Below are positions 16,277 to 25,155 of a DNA stretch of 64,000 bases, one piece after another. Source of the stretch: an uncultured Rickettsiales bacterium. Lineage in GTDB: Bacteria; Pseudomonadota; Alphaproteobacteria; Rickettsiales; UBA1997. Every line of letters starts with the position of its first letter. Within the stretch, counting starts at the first letter, position 1. The notes below the pieces were generated by a model. That model was not told where the DNA came from and ran no database searches. It saw only the letters and a program-made list of their open reading frames with translations. The stretch lies in assembly GCA_944392135.1 (NCBI GenBank), contig CALXVQ010000006.1, positions 25,386 to 89,385 of the forward strand. Direction: 5' to 3'. Position numbers and translations under genes: made by a program.

Positions 16277-18388
16277 ATGTTTGAAGTTATAAAAAAAGAG
16301 ATGGAATGGGGTGGCAAAATTCTAAGTCTTGAAACTGGAAGGATTGGAAGGCAAGCTAGTTCCGTTATAGCTAAATATGGAAACACAGTAGTTATGGCTA
16401 ATGTTACAATTGCTAAAAAAGAAACTACTGGTATAGATTTTGTTCCACTTACAGTTAGCTATATTGAAAAGTTTTATGCAATAGGAAAAATTCCTGGTGG
16501 CTTTATAAAAAGAGAAACAAAACCATCAGATAATGAAACCTTAATTGCTAGAACAATTGATAGACCTATTAGGCCTTTATTTCCTTCAAATTACAGAAAT
16601 GAGACAGATGTTTTTTGTACTCTTTTAGCTTATGATGAAGAAACACCAGCTGATATTGTAGCTTTAATTGCTGCATCAACTGCTTTATCTATTTCACCTG
16701 CACCATTTGAAGATGTTGTTGCAGGTGCAAAAGTTGCCTACAAAGATGGTAAATATATTTTAAATGATATTCACCCATTTAATGAAGAAGGTAAATTAGA
16801 TTTAACTGTTGCTGGTACAAAAGATTCTATTTTAATGGTTGAATCAGAGGCAAAAGAATTGACAGAAAATGAAATGCTTGATGCATTAGAGTTTGGCCAT
16901 AATGAATTAGGAAAAGTTGTTGACTTCATAAAAGAATTTGTTGCTGAATGTAAAGTTGAAAAAATTGTTCCAACTAATGAAGATTTTAGTGAATTAGAAC
17001 AAAATATTAAAGATTTTGCTACTCAAAATTTACAGGATGCTTACAATATTACATTAAAACAAGAAAGAGTTTCAAAAATCGAAGAAATTCACGAAAAAAT
17101 TAATGAAAGATTTGTTGGCGAAAGCGAAGACGAAATTTTAATTAATAAAGTTAGTGAAATTACACACGATATTGAAAGAAATATTGTTAGAACAATGATT
17201 CTCAAAGAAGGAAGAAGAATTGATGGTAGAAAAATTGATCAAGTTAGACCAATTTCAACAGATATTGATATTCTTCCTATTGTTCACGGTTCATCTTTAT
17301 TTACAAGGGGCGAAACACAGGCTATGGCTATTACAACCCTTGGTTCTGAGCATGATGAACAAATAGTTGATAATGTTTCTGAATCTATTGATTCTCAAAA
17401 TTTCATATTACATTATAACTTTCCACCTTATGCCGTTGGTGAAACTGGTTTCCTTAAAGCACCTGGCAGAAGAGAAATAGGACATGGAAAATTAGCTTGG
17501 AAAGCAATACACAATATTATTAAATTAGATGATAATTTCCCATATACTGTTAGGGTTGTTTCTGAAATTACAGAATCAAATGGTTCATCATCTATGGCTA
17601 CTGTATGTGCTACATCTATGTCTTTAATGTCAGCAGGTGTTCCAATGAAAGCTCCTGTATCAGGCATTGCTATGGGTTTAATCAAAGAAGGTGATGATTT
17701 TATAGTATTAACTGATATTATGGGTGATGAAGATCATTTAGGTGATATGGATTTTAAAGTTGCTGGTACAGAAGATGGTATTACAGCTTTGCAAATGGAT
17801 ATTAAATGCAAAGGTATCACAAAAGAAATTATGGCTAAGGCTTTAAGTCAAGCAAAAGATGGTAGACATTTTATTTTAGGAAAAATGGCTGAATCTATTA
17901 AGAAGTCAAGAGAAGAAGTTTCTGAGAATGCACCTAGGGCTTTAATTTTCAAAATTAAACCTAATAAAATTAAAGATGTTATTGGAAGCAAAGGAAAAGT
18001 TATTAAAGAAATAATTGAACAAACAGGAACCACTATTGATATTGATGATGATGGAACTGTTACAATTATGTCAAATAAAGCTGAATCTAGTGAAAAAGCT
18101 AAACAAATGATTGAAGGCATTGCCGGAGAATTAGAAGTTGGCAAAATTTATGAAGGAAAAGTTGTAAAAATACTAGATTCTGGTGCTTTTATTGATTTAC
18201 CTGGAAAAGTTGATGGCTTTGTTCATATTAGTCAATTAGCAAATTACAGAGTTGAATTTGTTGACGATATATTGAATGAAGGTGATACTGTAAAGGTTAA
18301 AGTAATTGGTTTTGACAGAAACGACAAGCCTAAGCTTAGTTATAAAGCCGTTGATCAAAAAACCGGTGAAGATTTAGAAAAAAAATAA
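16277..18388 (+). CDS. pnp: Polyribonucleotide nucleotidyltransferase (PNPase)
   Basis: A 703-residue phosphorolytic 3'-5' exoribonuclease, core of the RNA degradosome. Two RNase PH-like domains (the first with ETGRIGRQA and KETTGIDFVPLTV, the second with RRIDGRKIDQVRPIS, FTRGETQA and NYNFPPYAVGE-like sequence), a KH domain (about 552-617, IKDVIGSKGKVIKEII) and an S1 domain (618-703). Catalytic residues around DIMGDEDHLGDMDFKVAG are intact. It follows rpsO closely and precedes a gene that duplicates its own S1 tail. Confidence 0.98.
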   Translation: MFEVIKKEMEWGGKILSLETGRIGRQASSVIAKYGNTVVMANVTIAKKETTGIDFVPLTVSYIEKFYAIGKIPGGFIKRETKPSDNETLIARTIDRPIRPLFPSNYRNETDVFCTLLAYDEETPADIVALIAASTALSISPAPFEDVVAGAKVAYKDGKYILNDIHPFNEEGKLDLTVAGTKDSILMVESEAKELTENEMLDALEFGHNELGKVVDFIKEFVAECKVEKIVPTNEDFSELEQNIKDFATQNLQDAYNITLKQERVSKIEEIHEKINERFVGESEDEILINKVSEITHDIERNIVRTMILKEGRRIDGRKIDQVRPISTDIDILPIVHGSSLFTRGETQAMAITTLGSEHDEQIVDNVSESIDSQNFILHYNFPPYAVGETGFLKAPGRREIGHGKLAWKAIHNIIKLDDNFPYTVRVVSEITESNGSSSMATVCATSMSLMSAGVPMKAPVSGIAMGLIKEGDDFIVLTDIMGDEDHLGDMDFKVAGTEDGITALQMDIKCKGITKEIMAKALSQAKDGRHFILGKMAESIKKSREEVSENAPRALIFKIKPNKIKDVIGSKGKVIKEIIEQTGTTIDIDDDGTVTIMSNKAESSEKAKQMIEGIAGELEVGKIYEGKVVKILDSGAFIDLPGKVDGFVHISQLANYRVEFVDDILNEGDTVKVKVIGFDRNDKPKLSYKAVDQKTGEDLEKK

Positions 18389-18412
18389 TATTGTTTTAAT
18401 AAAGGGGAAAAA

Positions 18413-18808
18413 ATGGTTGAAGAAGTAAAAAAGGAATTTAAACCAAGAAAAAGAAAATTTAGATTTAGTAAAGGTGAGTTTAATCCTAATATAGAAATTG
18501 GCAAAATTTACGAAGGAAAAGTTGTTAAAATTTTACCATCTGGTGCTTTTGTTGAATTTCCAGAAAGTCCAAAAAGAGATGGTTTCGTTCATATTAGTCA
18601 ATTAGCAAACTATCATGTAGAAAAAGTTGAAGACATATTAAAACAAGACGGAGTTTATAAATTCAAACTTATCGGTTTTGATTTTAGTAGAAAGCCTAAA
18701 TTAAGCTACAAAGCAGTAGATCAAGAAACAGGTGAAGATTTAGAAAAAAAAGAAGAAAAAGTTGAAGATAAAAATATTTCAATAGAAGAATCATCTACTG
18801 AAAATTAA
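18413..18808 (+). CDS. Free-standing S1 RNA-binding protein, paralogue of the PNPase C-terminus
   Basis: A 131-residue protein: a basic leader (residues 1-26, KPRKRKFRFSK), one S1 domain (27-114) and an acidic tail. The S1 domain is strikingly like that of the adjacent PNPase: IGKIYEGKVVKIL, SGAF, DGFVHISQLANY, VEDIL, KPKLSYKAVDQ and TGEDLEKK are shared, including the final EDLEKK that ends PNPase. The simplest reading is tandem duplication of the 3' end of pnp, followed by addition of new ends. The ribosome binding site is AAAGGGGAAAA before ATG, 24 bp after pnp. Probably a cytosolic RNA-binding protein made with PNPase; role unknown. Confidence 0.9.
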   Translation: MVEEVKKEFKPRKRKFRFSKGEFNPNIEIGKIYEGKVVKILPSGAFVEFPESPKRDGFVHISQLANYHVEKVEDILKQDGVYKFKLIGFDFSRKPKLSYKAVDQETGEDLEKKEEKVEDKNISIEESSTEN

Positions 18809-18828
18809 TAGTTAGTAAATATTTATAA

Positions 18829-18859
18829 AATATGCTGGATAATATATCCAGCATATTTT
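18829..18859 (+). terminator. Terminator of the rpsO-pnp-S1 operon
   Basis: ATATGCTGGAT / ATCCAGCATAT stem (18830-18840 and 18846-18856) with 5-base loop, then TTTTG. About 22 bases after the S1-gene stop codon. Confidence 0.8.
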
Positions 18860-18904
18860 GTGTATAAATATAATTAAATTTTTTAGTTTTGACATTTGTT
18901 ATAC

Positions 18905-19900
18905 TGAAATTGCCACGACTTCTACAAATTCTAATAGTGATAATGTGGGTTATGCACAGTGGTTGCCATACCAAGATTGCCACGAACCTTCGGTTCTCGC
19001 AATGACGAGCCTGGAATAAACTAGATTATTACTTGTTACAACAACTATACAATGACAGTTATTTTTGTTATTGCGAACGAAGTGAAGCAATCCATAAACC
19101 ACCACTTACCCCCCATTCGTCATTGCGAGGAGTAAAACGACGAAGCAATCCATAAACAACTATTCTTTTATTTATTAACAGAAAAATAAAAGAATTCACT
19201 ACCCTTTGTCTCATTTGTCATTGCGAAGGCCAAAGGCCTGTGGCAATCCATAAACCACAAAACCATCACAAAAAAACAGAAAAGAAAAAGAAATCACTAA
19301 TTATAGATTTATATTATTTTTATTTTATTACAAAATAAAAATATTCACCATCAATAAAAACAAAACATAAAACAAAAATGATTCACCACTATTTATCAAG
19401 TCAAAGAATTAATTTCAAATGAAGTATTAATTTTCAATTTTCAATTTTCAATTTCTTATGCTTCGTTCGTTTCGCACTTCGTGGGACGACAAGCTAAAAT
19501 GATTATGCAAGCATATCATTTTCCCACTTTGTGCTTCAATTTTTCATTTCTTATGGATTGCCACGGCTTTTTCAAAGCCTCACAATGACAAGCCTAGAAT
19601 AACGAGATTGCCACGAGTTGCAAAAGCAACTCTCGCAATGACAGTTCTTTTTTTCGTCATTGCGAACGAAGTGAAGCAATCCATAAACCACCATTATTTT
19701 ATTTATTCATAGAAAAATAAAAGAATTCACTACTTTTTGTTTACTTTATTCCCTTTGTCATGCAAGACTTCATAAAAGAAGTGATAATTCACAAATTATC
19801 ACTACCATATTTCATCACTACTTGGAGTAAAACGACAAAGCAACCCATAACCACTAAAAATAAACACAAAAATAAAAAAAAGAAAAAGAATTATACTGTG
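18905..19900. repeat. Repeat island 2; no gene 18809-20059
   Basis: This 1.25-kb gap holds no credible gene. Hairpin repeats occur at 18976-19008, about 19068-19096, 19119-19154, 19217-19251, 19557-19589, 19607-19642 and 19655-19684, with decayed copies about 18910-18950, 19030-19060 and 19750-19860, and one copy of long repeat C. A GC-richer stretch at 19900-19945 (GTGGT...ACCAC with CCGAAGGCTTGCA) looks like another decayed copy. The island lies between the ends of the converging rpsO and tgt operons. Confidence 0.9.
19395..19552 (+). repeat. Long repeat C, copy 2
   Basis: Near-identical to 5830-5987, including the GCTTCGTTCGTTTCGCACTT centre and GTGGGACGACAAGC. A few substitutions and a small length change lie around the AT-rich arm. 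Here it is followed by a hairpin repeat, not by repeat D. Confidence 0.85.
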
Positions 19901-20059
19901 GTATGGAGTCTCCCGACCACATACCGAAGGCTTGCAGATGTTGAATTTTACAAAATCAATTTAAATTGTGAATTCAAATTTTGATAACATTGGGTGCTGG
20001 GTAAGATATCAAACACTAAAAGATAATAATAAATAAATATTTAAAATATAAATTTGTTG

Positions 20060-21196
20060 TTAATATAATTCTACTGCACCATTTTTCATAAATTCGTCAA
20101 CAAAATTTTTGTATCTATGTTCTGCAATAGCTTTTCTAATGCCTCGCATTAAGTCTTGATAGTACATGATGTTATGTTCTGTTAACAACATGGCACCAAG
20201 CATTTCATCAGCTTTGAATAAGTGATTTATATATGCTTTTGTGTGTTGTTTGCAGGCTCTACAATTGCATTTAGGATCTAGTGGCGAATCGTCATATTTA
20301 TATTTTGAATTTTTAATATTTAATGTTCCACCCCTAATAAATGCTTGTCCATTTCGTCCACTTCTAGCTGGCAAAACACAGTCAAATTGATCTACACCTC
20401 TTAATACAGAGCCAACTATATCAATAGGTTTGCCGACACCCATTAAGTATCGTGGCTTGTCATGTGGCATCATTGGTGTTAAGTAGTCAAGAACAGAAAA
20501 CATAAGTTCCCAACCATCATTAATAGATAAATCACCACCAATAGCATAACCATCAAAACCAATTTTTTTAAGTCCTTCAATAGATGTAGTTCTTAAATCT
20601 TTTTCTGCTCCACCTTGTACAATACCATAAAGTCCATAACCAGGTCTTTTTATAAATGCATCTTTGCTCCTTTGAGCCCATCTTAAACTTCTTTCCATAG
20701 CTCTTTTTGTATATTTGTAATCAGCTGGTTGTCTAACACATTCATCAAGTGCCATTGTAATATCGGTGTCAAGTTTGTGTTGAATTTCCATGGAAAATTC
20801 TGGTGTTAATTCATATTTTTTTCCACTTAAATGGCATCTAAAAATAACAGCTTTTTCTTTGATTTTATTTAAACTACTTAATGACATAGCTTGAAAACCA
20901 CCGCAATCAGTTAATATTGGTTTGTCCCAATTCATAAATTTATGAAGTCCGCCCATTTTTGCAATAGTATTATATCTATCTTGAATCATTAAATGATATG
21001 TATTGCATAGCATTATTTCTGCACCTGTATCTCTAAGTTGATCAAAATGCATTGCTTTCATAGCAGCTATTGTTCCAACTGGCATAAAACAAGGTGTATG
21101 AACATCTCCATGAGCTGTATGTAATAATCCTAATCTTGCCATGCCATTATTTTCTAAATCATCTTCTTGCAAAAATTCTAAACCAAACTCCGTCAT
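20060..21196 (-). CDS. tgt: tRNA-guanine transglycosylase with unusual substrate-recognition loop
   Basis: A 378-residue enzyme that replaces guanine 34 of GUN-anticodon tRNAs with preQ1 or queuine. Catalytic parts are present: general-acid Asp97 in TDCGGFQ, nucleophile Asp in DQFDCVLPARSGRNG, and zinc ligands CNCRACK plus His near residues 310-335. Two changes stand out: the usual DSGGFQ serine is Cys98, and the bacterial GGLAVGE loop that reads the base reads GGDLSIND (220-227). These positions normally contact preQ1, so base preference may differ (queuine or another deazaguanine). Last gene of a minus-strand run with the prohead protease, RDD protein and rluB. Confidence 0.93.
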   Translation of the reverse strand: MTEFGLEFLQEDDLENNGMARLGLLHTAHGDVHTPCFMPVGTIAAMKAMHFDQLRDTGAEIMLCNTYHLMIQDRYNTIAKMGGLHKFMNWDKPILTDCGGFQAMSLSSLNKIKEKAVIFRCHLSGKKYELTPEFSMEIQHKLDTDITMALDECVRQPADYKYTKRAMERSLRWAQRSKDAFIKRPGYGLYGIVQGGAEKDLRTTSIEGLKKIGFDGYAIGGDLSINDGWELMFSVLDYLTPMMPHDKPRYLMGVGKPIDIVGSVLRGVDQFDCVLPARSGRNGQAFIRGGTLNIKNSKYKYDDSPLDPKCNCRACKQHTKAYINHLFKADEMLGAMLLTEHNIMYYQDLMRGIRKAIAEHRYKNFVDEFMKNGAVELY

Positions 21197-21269
21197 TTTT
21201 TATTTATTTTTTTAAGTATTTAGAAAATAAATGATTGATAATAAAAAAACAAGAAAATTATTAATTAAT

Positions 21270-21809
21270 TTAATCTGTTAAAATATTTTTTAATTTTTCT
21301 AATTTTAATATAATATCATTTTCTGTAATTTTATTTTTACAATATGTTATGTTAGAATATTCATTAGCTGGAAATGTCACAATACTAATTTCAAATAATT
21401 CTATTTCTTTAAGTTTTCTAATATTAGAATTTTTGTCAAAAGTATAATCATTTACTTTATAACCAATACTTAAACCATTTACAGCTTTTGATTTTATTAA
21501 ATTATAAGCTTCAAGTCCTTTTTCTATATCTAACATAATTTGTCCTTCAACATATAAGCCAATACTATCTTCTTTTATTAATGTAAAATAGCCAATTGGC
21601 TTATCTGCTTGATGTTGCCATAGCATTTTTATATCGGTTTTAAAATTTTTCTTTGATAATGTTTTTTTAAAAGCCTGTGGTAATACTATATCATTATAAG
21701 AATCTTTAATATTAAAAACACTTGCATAACCACAAAATTTTCCTAAATTATTTATTTGTTTTATTTCCAATGAAGAACTTTTTTTCTCAAAATTTTTATA
21801 TTTATTCAT
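21270..21809 (-). CDS. HK97-family prohead protease (gene transfer agent gp4-like)
   Basis: A 179-residue serine protease that matures capsids by removing the scaffolding part of the capsid protein. Family marks: GYASVFNIKDSYNDIVLPQAF (27-47), catalytic His66 in WQHQADKPIG, Ser114 in NGLSIGY, and Glu140 in LFEISIVTFPANE (138-150). All three presumed catalytic residues are present, so the protein looks functional. In phages and gene transfer agents this gene sits directly upstream of the capsid gene; here it lies 10 kb away on the other strand, in a transcript with an RDD membrane protein and rluB upstream and tgt downstream. Base composition matches its neighbours. Confidence 0.9.
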   Translation of the reverse strand: MNKYKNFEKKSSSLEIKQINNLGKFCGYASVFNIKDSYNDIVLPQAFKKTLSKKNFKTDIKMLWQHQADKPIGYFTLIKEDSIGLYVEGQIMLDIEKGLEAYNLIKSKAVNGLSIGYKVNDYTFDKNSNIRKLKEIELFEISIVTFPANEYSNITYCKNKITENDIILKLEKLKNILTD

Positions 21810-21845
21810 ATAAAAAATATAATTTAATATATTTTTATATTTATG

Positions 21846-22406
21846 TTAATCTTTTTTTGTGGAAGTATTATTTTCAATTAAATTTATGACTCTTGTGCCA
21901 GATAATAAATCTTGTAAGAATATTCTATCTGTTCTATAAAAATAGAGTAAATAACCTAAACCATATAAAGTATTATTAATAATTACAGCAACAAATCTTA
22001 TAAAAGCATCTAAAATACTAACTCTGCCATTTTTTACATCTACAACCATTACTTTGCATATTATATTTCCAATTGTACCTTGTTTTTTAGATGATACGGT
22101 TAGTGTATAATATAAAGCTGATATTAACAAAGCAATCATATAAACTTTTTTGAAATTTTTATTATTTTGTACTTCTTGTAATGTAATTGTTTCATTTTCT
22201 GTGCCTTTATTCTCAATAACCGCTTCTTGTGTTGTCATACTAAGATCATAACCAGAATATTGTAAAACAACTGTTGTTATATTAAATATAACTAAAACAA
22301 TAACAAAATCAATAGCAAAACTACAAAATCTTTTTGCAAGACTCGCATAAGTTTCATTTTTATCATTAAAAATTTTATTGTATATAAATTTTAATATATC
22401 TTTCAT
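21846..22406 (-). CDS. RDD-family inner-membrane protein
   Basis: A 186-residue membrane protein. The RDD domain opens ASLAKRFCSFAIDFVIVLVIFNI (residues ~20-45), with further hydrophobic segments at about 90-105 and 140-160, and the SKKQGTIGNIICKVMVVD segment typical of the family near residues 106-123. RDD proteins have uncertain roles, with some implicated in transport. Here it lies 3 bp after rluB and 36 bp before the prohead protease. Confidence 0.85.
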   Translation of the reverse strand: MKDILKFIYNKIFNDKNETYASLAKRFCSFAIDFVIVLVIFNITTVVLQYSGYDLSMTTQEAVIENKGTENETITLQEVQNNKNFKKVYMIALLISALYYTLTVSSKKQGTIGNIICKVMVVDVKNGRVSILDAFIRFVAVIINNTLYGLGYLLYFYRTDRIFLQDLLSGTRVINLIENNTSTKKD

Positions 22407-22409
22407 AAA

Positions 22410-23165
22410 CTATTGTAAATTAATATTATTACCAATTAATTCTTGTAAATTTTTCATAGGAACTTCTTTTAGCATACCACTTTCTAATTTTCCTAAATGA
22501 AATGGACCAAAGCCTGTTCTAATTAATCTAGTAACAGTAAGTCCTAAATCACCCATTATATTTTTAACTTCTCTATTTTTACCTTCTGTAATTGAAACTT
22601 GAAGCCAAGAATTAGCACTTTCACCTTCTTTTTCAACTTTAATTTTTAATGGTTTGTATTTTATGCCATTAATAACAGGACCATGTTTTGATAAATCTTC
22701 AAATCTTTCTTTATTTAATTTTCCATGAACTCTAACCCTATAATGTCTAGTCCAAGCTGTTTTAGGGCTACTAATATAGTTTGATAATTCGCCATTATTT
22801 GTTAATAATAATAAGCCTTCTGTATTAATATCTAATCTACCAACAGCAATAACTCGTGGCATATTTTTAGGTAATAATTCAAAAATTGTAGGAACTCCCT
22901 TTTTGTCGCTTGTTAAACTAACTACTGTTCCTTTTGGTTTATTATATAACCACAATCTAGTTTTTTCTTTTGTATTTAAAAGTTTGTCGTTAATTTTAAT
23001 TGATTGATCTGTAATATTTAAAGCTGGGCTTGTAATAACAACACCATTTACTTTTACACAACCATCAGCTATTAATTTTTCAGCTTCTCTTCTGGAACAA
23101 TAACCACATCTAGCAATTACTTTTGCTATTCTTTCACCTTCAAAATTACTAGTTTTATATGTCAT
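22410..23165 (-). CDS. rluB: Pseudouridine synthase of the RsuA/RluB family
   Basis: A 251-residue enzyme: S4 RNA-binding domain (about 12-70, [21 protein letters not shown]), then the catalytic domain with [19 protein letters not shown] (109-127, nucleophile Asp112). The C-terminal [29 protein letters not shown] fits the 23S-specific RluB group. It probably modifies the large-subunit rRNA near the peptidyl-transferase centre. First gene of its operon, divergent from grpE. Confidence 0.9.
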   Translation of the reverse strand: MTYKTSNFEGERIAKVIARCGYCSRREAEKLIADGCVKVNGVVITSPALNITDQSIKINDKLLNTKEKTRLWLYNKPKGTVVSLTSDKKGVPTIFELLPKNMPRVIAVGRLDINTEGLLLLTNNGELSNYISSPKTAWTRHYRVRVHGKLNKERFEDLSKHGPVINGIKYKPLKIKVEKEGESANSWLQVSITEGKNREVKNIMGDLGLTVTRLIRTGFGPFHLGKLESGMLKEVPMKNLQELIGNNINLQ

Positions 23166-23247
23166 AGAATTATGTTTAACCTTTTATTTGAATAGTATTA
23201 ACATTTTTTTTAAAATCAATATTTTATATAATATTTTTATATAAAAC

Positions 23248-23276
23248 TTGAATTTTTAACTTAATAAACTATATCT
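23248..23276 (+). promoter_or_regulatory. Candidate promoter of grpE
   Basis: CTTGAAT (TTGAAT 23248-23253) with a 16-18-base spacer to TATATC/ATATCT about 23270-23276. The -35 fits both sigma-70 and the CTTGA of alphaproteobacterial heat-shock promoters, which would suit grpE; the -10 is ambiguous. Confidence 0.35.
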
Positions 23277-23302
23277 ATATTAGATTAATAAAAATATTTA
23301 AA

Positions 23303-23968
23303 ATGTTTGATAAAAAAGAAAAAAAGGTAGAAGAAAATAAAAAAGAACAAAATATAGAAGATAAAGTTGAAAAAGATGTAAAAAAAGAAGAGAATATAAA
23401 AGAAGAAAAAAAAGATAATAAAAATGATTCATTGAAATCTTTATCTGGTATTGGAAATAAAGAAGATAATAAGGGTGAAGAAAAAAAATTAAAAGAAAAA
23501 ATTGAGGAATTAGAAGCAGAAAATCAAAAAACAAAAGAAACTTTAATGAGAACATTAGCAGAATTAGATAATACTAGAAAAAGAGCTATTGAAGAAAATG
23601 AAAAAACTGCAAAATATGCAATTAGTAAGTTTGCCGAAGATTTAATACCAGTTATGGAAGATTTTTATTTAGCATTTGATAATGTAAAAAAAGATGATTT
23701 ATGTGATGATAAAATTGCAAAAAATTTTTTTGATGGTATTGTATTAACTCAAAATGAATTAAAAAAAGTTTTTGAAAGAAATGGGCTTTTGAGAATTTTT
23801 CCATTAAATGAAAATTTTAATCCTGATTTACATAATGCTATTATGCAAGTAGAACATGATGGTGAAGAGGGTAAAGTTGTACAAGTAATGCAAGCTGGCT
23901 ATACTATTAAAAATAGATTATTAAGACCAGCATTGGTTGGTGTATCAAAAGCAAAAGAAAATAAATAA
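23303..23968 (+). CDS. grpE: Nucleotide exchange factor GrpE
   Basis: A 221-residue co-chaperone of DnaK. Residues 1-70 are Lys/Glu-rich and probably disordered. A long coiled coil follows (~55-115, LKEKIEELEAENQKTKETLMRTLAELDNTRKRA), then the helical bundle and C-terminal beta domain, ending GYTIKNRLLRPALVGVSKAKE. Length is slightly above average because of the leader. No heat-shock partner (dnaK, dnaJ) lies nearby. Followed by the lipid-transport operon on the same strand. Confidence 0.95.
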   Translation: MFDKKEKKVEENKKEQNIEDKVEKDVKKEENIKEEKKDNKNDSLKSLSGIGNKEDNKGEEKKLKEKIEELEAENQKTKETLMRTLAELDNTRKRAIEENEKTAKYAISKFAEDLIPVMEDFYLAFDNVKKDDLCDDKIAKNFFDGIVLTQNELKKVFERNGLLRIFPLNENFNPDLHNAIMQVEHDGEEGKVVQVMQAGYTIKNRLLRPALVGVSKAKENK

Positions 23969-24003
23969 TTAAAGTAATTCTTGACTTATTTTAAATACTT
24001 TAT

Positions 24004-24026
24004 AATCTTAATACATATTTAAGATT
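24004..24026 (+). promoter_or_regulatory. Palindrome in the leader of the Mla-type operon
   Basis: AATCTTAA / TTAAGATT (24004-24011 and 24019-24026), 7-base loop, between a TATAAT box (24001-24006, overlapping) and the permease start at 24037. Placement suggests an operator or a leader hairpin. A TTGACT lies upstream at 23981 but only 14 bases from TATAAT. Confidence 0.35.
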
Positions 24027-24036
24027 GTAGTATTTT

Positions 24037-25155
24037 ATGTCATTAAATTATAAGATTGATAAACATATATTAAATATAACAGTTGAAGGTAAATTTGTCT
24101 CTTATAATAATGACAAAGAAATTAATGCTTTATTGAATACTATACAAAATAATATATATATTAAAGAAATAAAAATTAATACCGATAATTTATTAAAATG
24201 GGATTCTAGTTTATTGGTGATTTTATACGAAATTGAAAAGATTTCACAGAATAAAAAAATTCTTTTTGATAAAACAACATTACCAGATGGTTTACAGAGA
24301 TTATTGAAATTAGCATTTTCATCAACTAGAAAATTGGATATTAAAAACGAAAATACTAAAATATCTTTCTTTGAAAAAATTGGTGATATTGTTTTAAATA
24401 TATATTATGGTTTTAACAAAGGTTTTGTATTCTTCTTGAAGTCATTAAAATCTATGTATAGATTTTTTACAGGACAAGCTGTTATGAGAAATGTTGATTT
24501 TTTATTTGCTTTTGAGAATGCGAGTTATAAAGCCTTACCAATAGTTTCTTTAATTAGTTTTATGGTCGGTTTGATTTTAGCTTTTGTTGGCATGGTGCAA
24601 TTAAAAATGTTTGGAGCTCAAATATATGTAGCAAGTCTTGTTGCAATAGGTATGATTAGAATTATGGGGCCTGTTATGACTGGAATTATCATGGCTGGTA
24701 GAACAGGAGCATCTTATGCTGCAACTATTGGTACAATGCAAGTAAATGAAGAGATTAGTGCATTAAAAACAATGGGTATTCCTGTAATGGATTTTTTAGT
24801 TTTGCCTAGATTATTATCAATTACAATTATTATGCCATTTTTAAGTATGTTTGCTGATATTATGGGCATATTAGGTGGTGCTTCTGTTGGAACTTTAATG
24901 TTAGGAATTCCATTAGGTGAATATATAAGATTATCAAGTAATGCTATTAATTTAACAAACTTTTTAATTGGTATTTTTCATGGTTATGTTTATGGTTGGA
25001 TAATTGCTTTATGTGGTTGTTATTATGGGGTGCATTGTGGAAATAATGCTGATAGTGTTGGAACAGCTACAACTAAGGCTGTAGTAGCTTCAATAGTATG
25101 GATAGTTATAGCTACTGGTATTATTACTTTTTTTTGCGAGGTATGGCATATATGA
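24037..25155 (+). CDS. mlaE: Mla-type lipid ABC transporter permease fused to a STAS domain
   Basis: A 372-residue inner-membrane permease. Residues 1-~95 are a STAS-like domain (role of MlaB), and residues ~150-370 are the MlaE core, with VSLISFMVGLILAFVGMVQLKMFGAQIYVASLV, IMAGRTGASYAATIGTMQVNEEISAL and IPVMDFLVLPRLL. The MlaB-MlaE fusion is common in alphaproteobacteria. With the ATPase and MCE protein it forms a transporter moving phospholipids between the membranes. Its TGA stop overlaps the ATPase ATG (ATGA). Confidence 0.93.
   Translation: MSLNYKIDKHILNITVEGKFVSYNNDKEINALLNTIQNNIYIKEIKINTDNLLKWDSSLLVILYEIEKISQNKKILFDKTTLPDGLQRLLKLAFSSTRKLDIKNENTKISFFEKIGDIVLNIYYGFNKGFVFFLKSLKSMYRFFTGQAVMRNVDFLFAFENASYKALPIVSLISFMVGLILAFVGMVQLKMFGAQIYVASLVAIGMIRIMGPVMTGIIMAGRTGASYAATIGTMQVNEEISALKTMGIPVMDFLVLPRLLSITIIMPFLSMFADIMGILGGASVGTLMLGIPLGEYIRLSSNAINLTNFLIGIFHGYVYGWIIALCGCYYGVHCGNNADSVGTATTKAVVASIVWIVIATGIITFFCEVWHI

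Noticed and set aside
19895..19945. GC-richer stretch considered as a small RNA (tmRNA or SRP RNA piece)
   Set aside because: No conserved tmRNA or SRP core was found; it fits a decayed hairpin repeat.
19760..19984. 74-codon frame in repeat island 2
   Set aside because: It covers decayed repeats and a Lys-rich A-run; no sign of a protein.
23981..24006. TTGACT ... TATAAT as the Mla-operon promoter
   Set aside because: The spacer is only 14 bases, too short for a usual sigma-70 promoter, so only the palindrome was kept.
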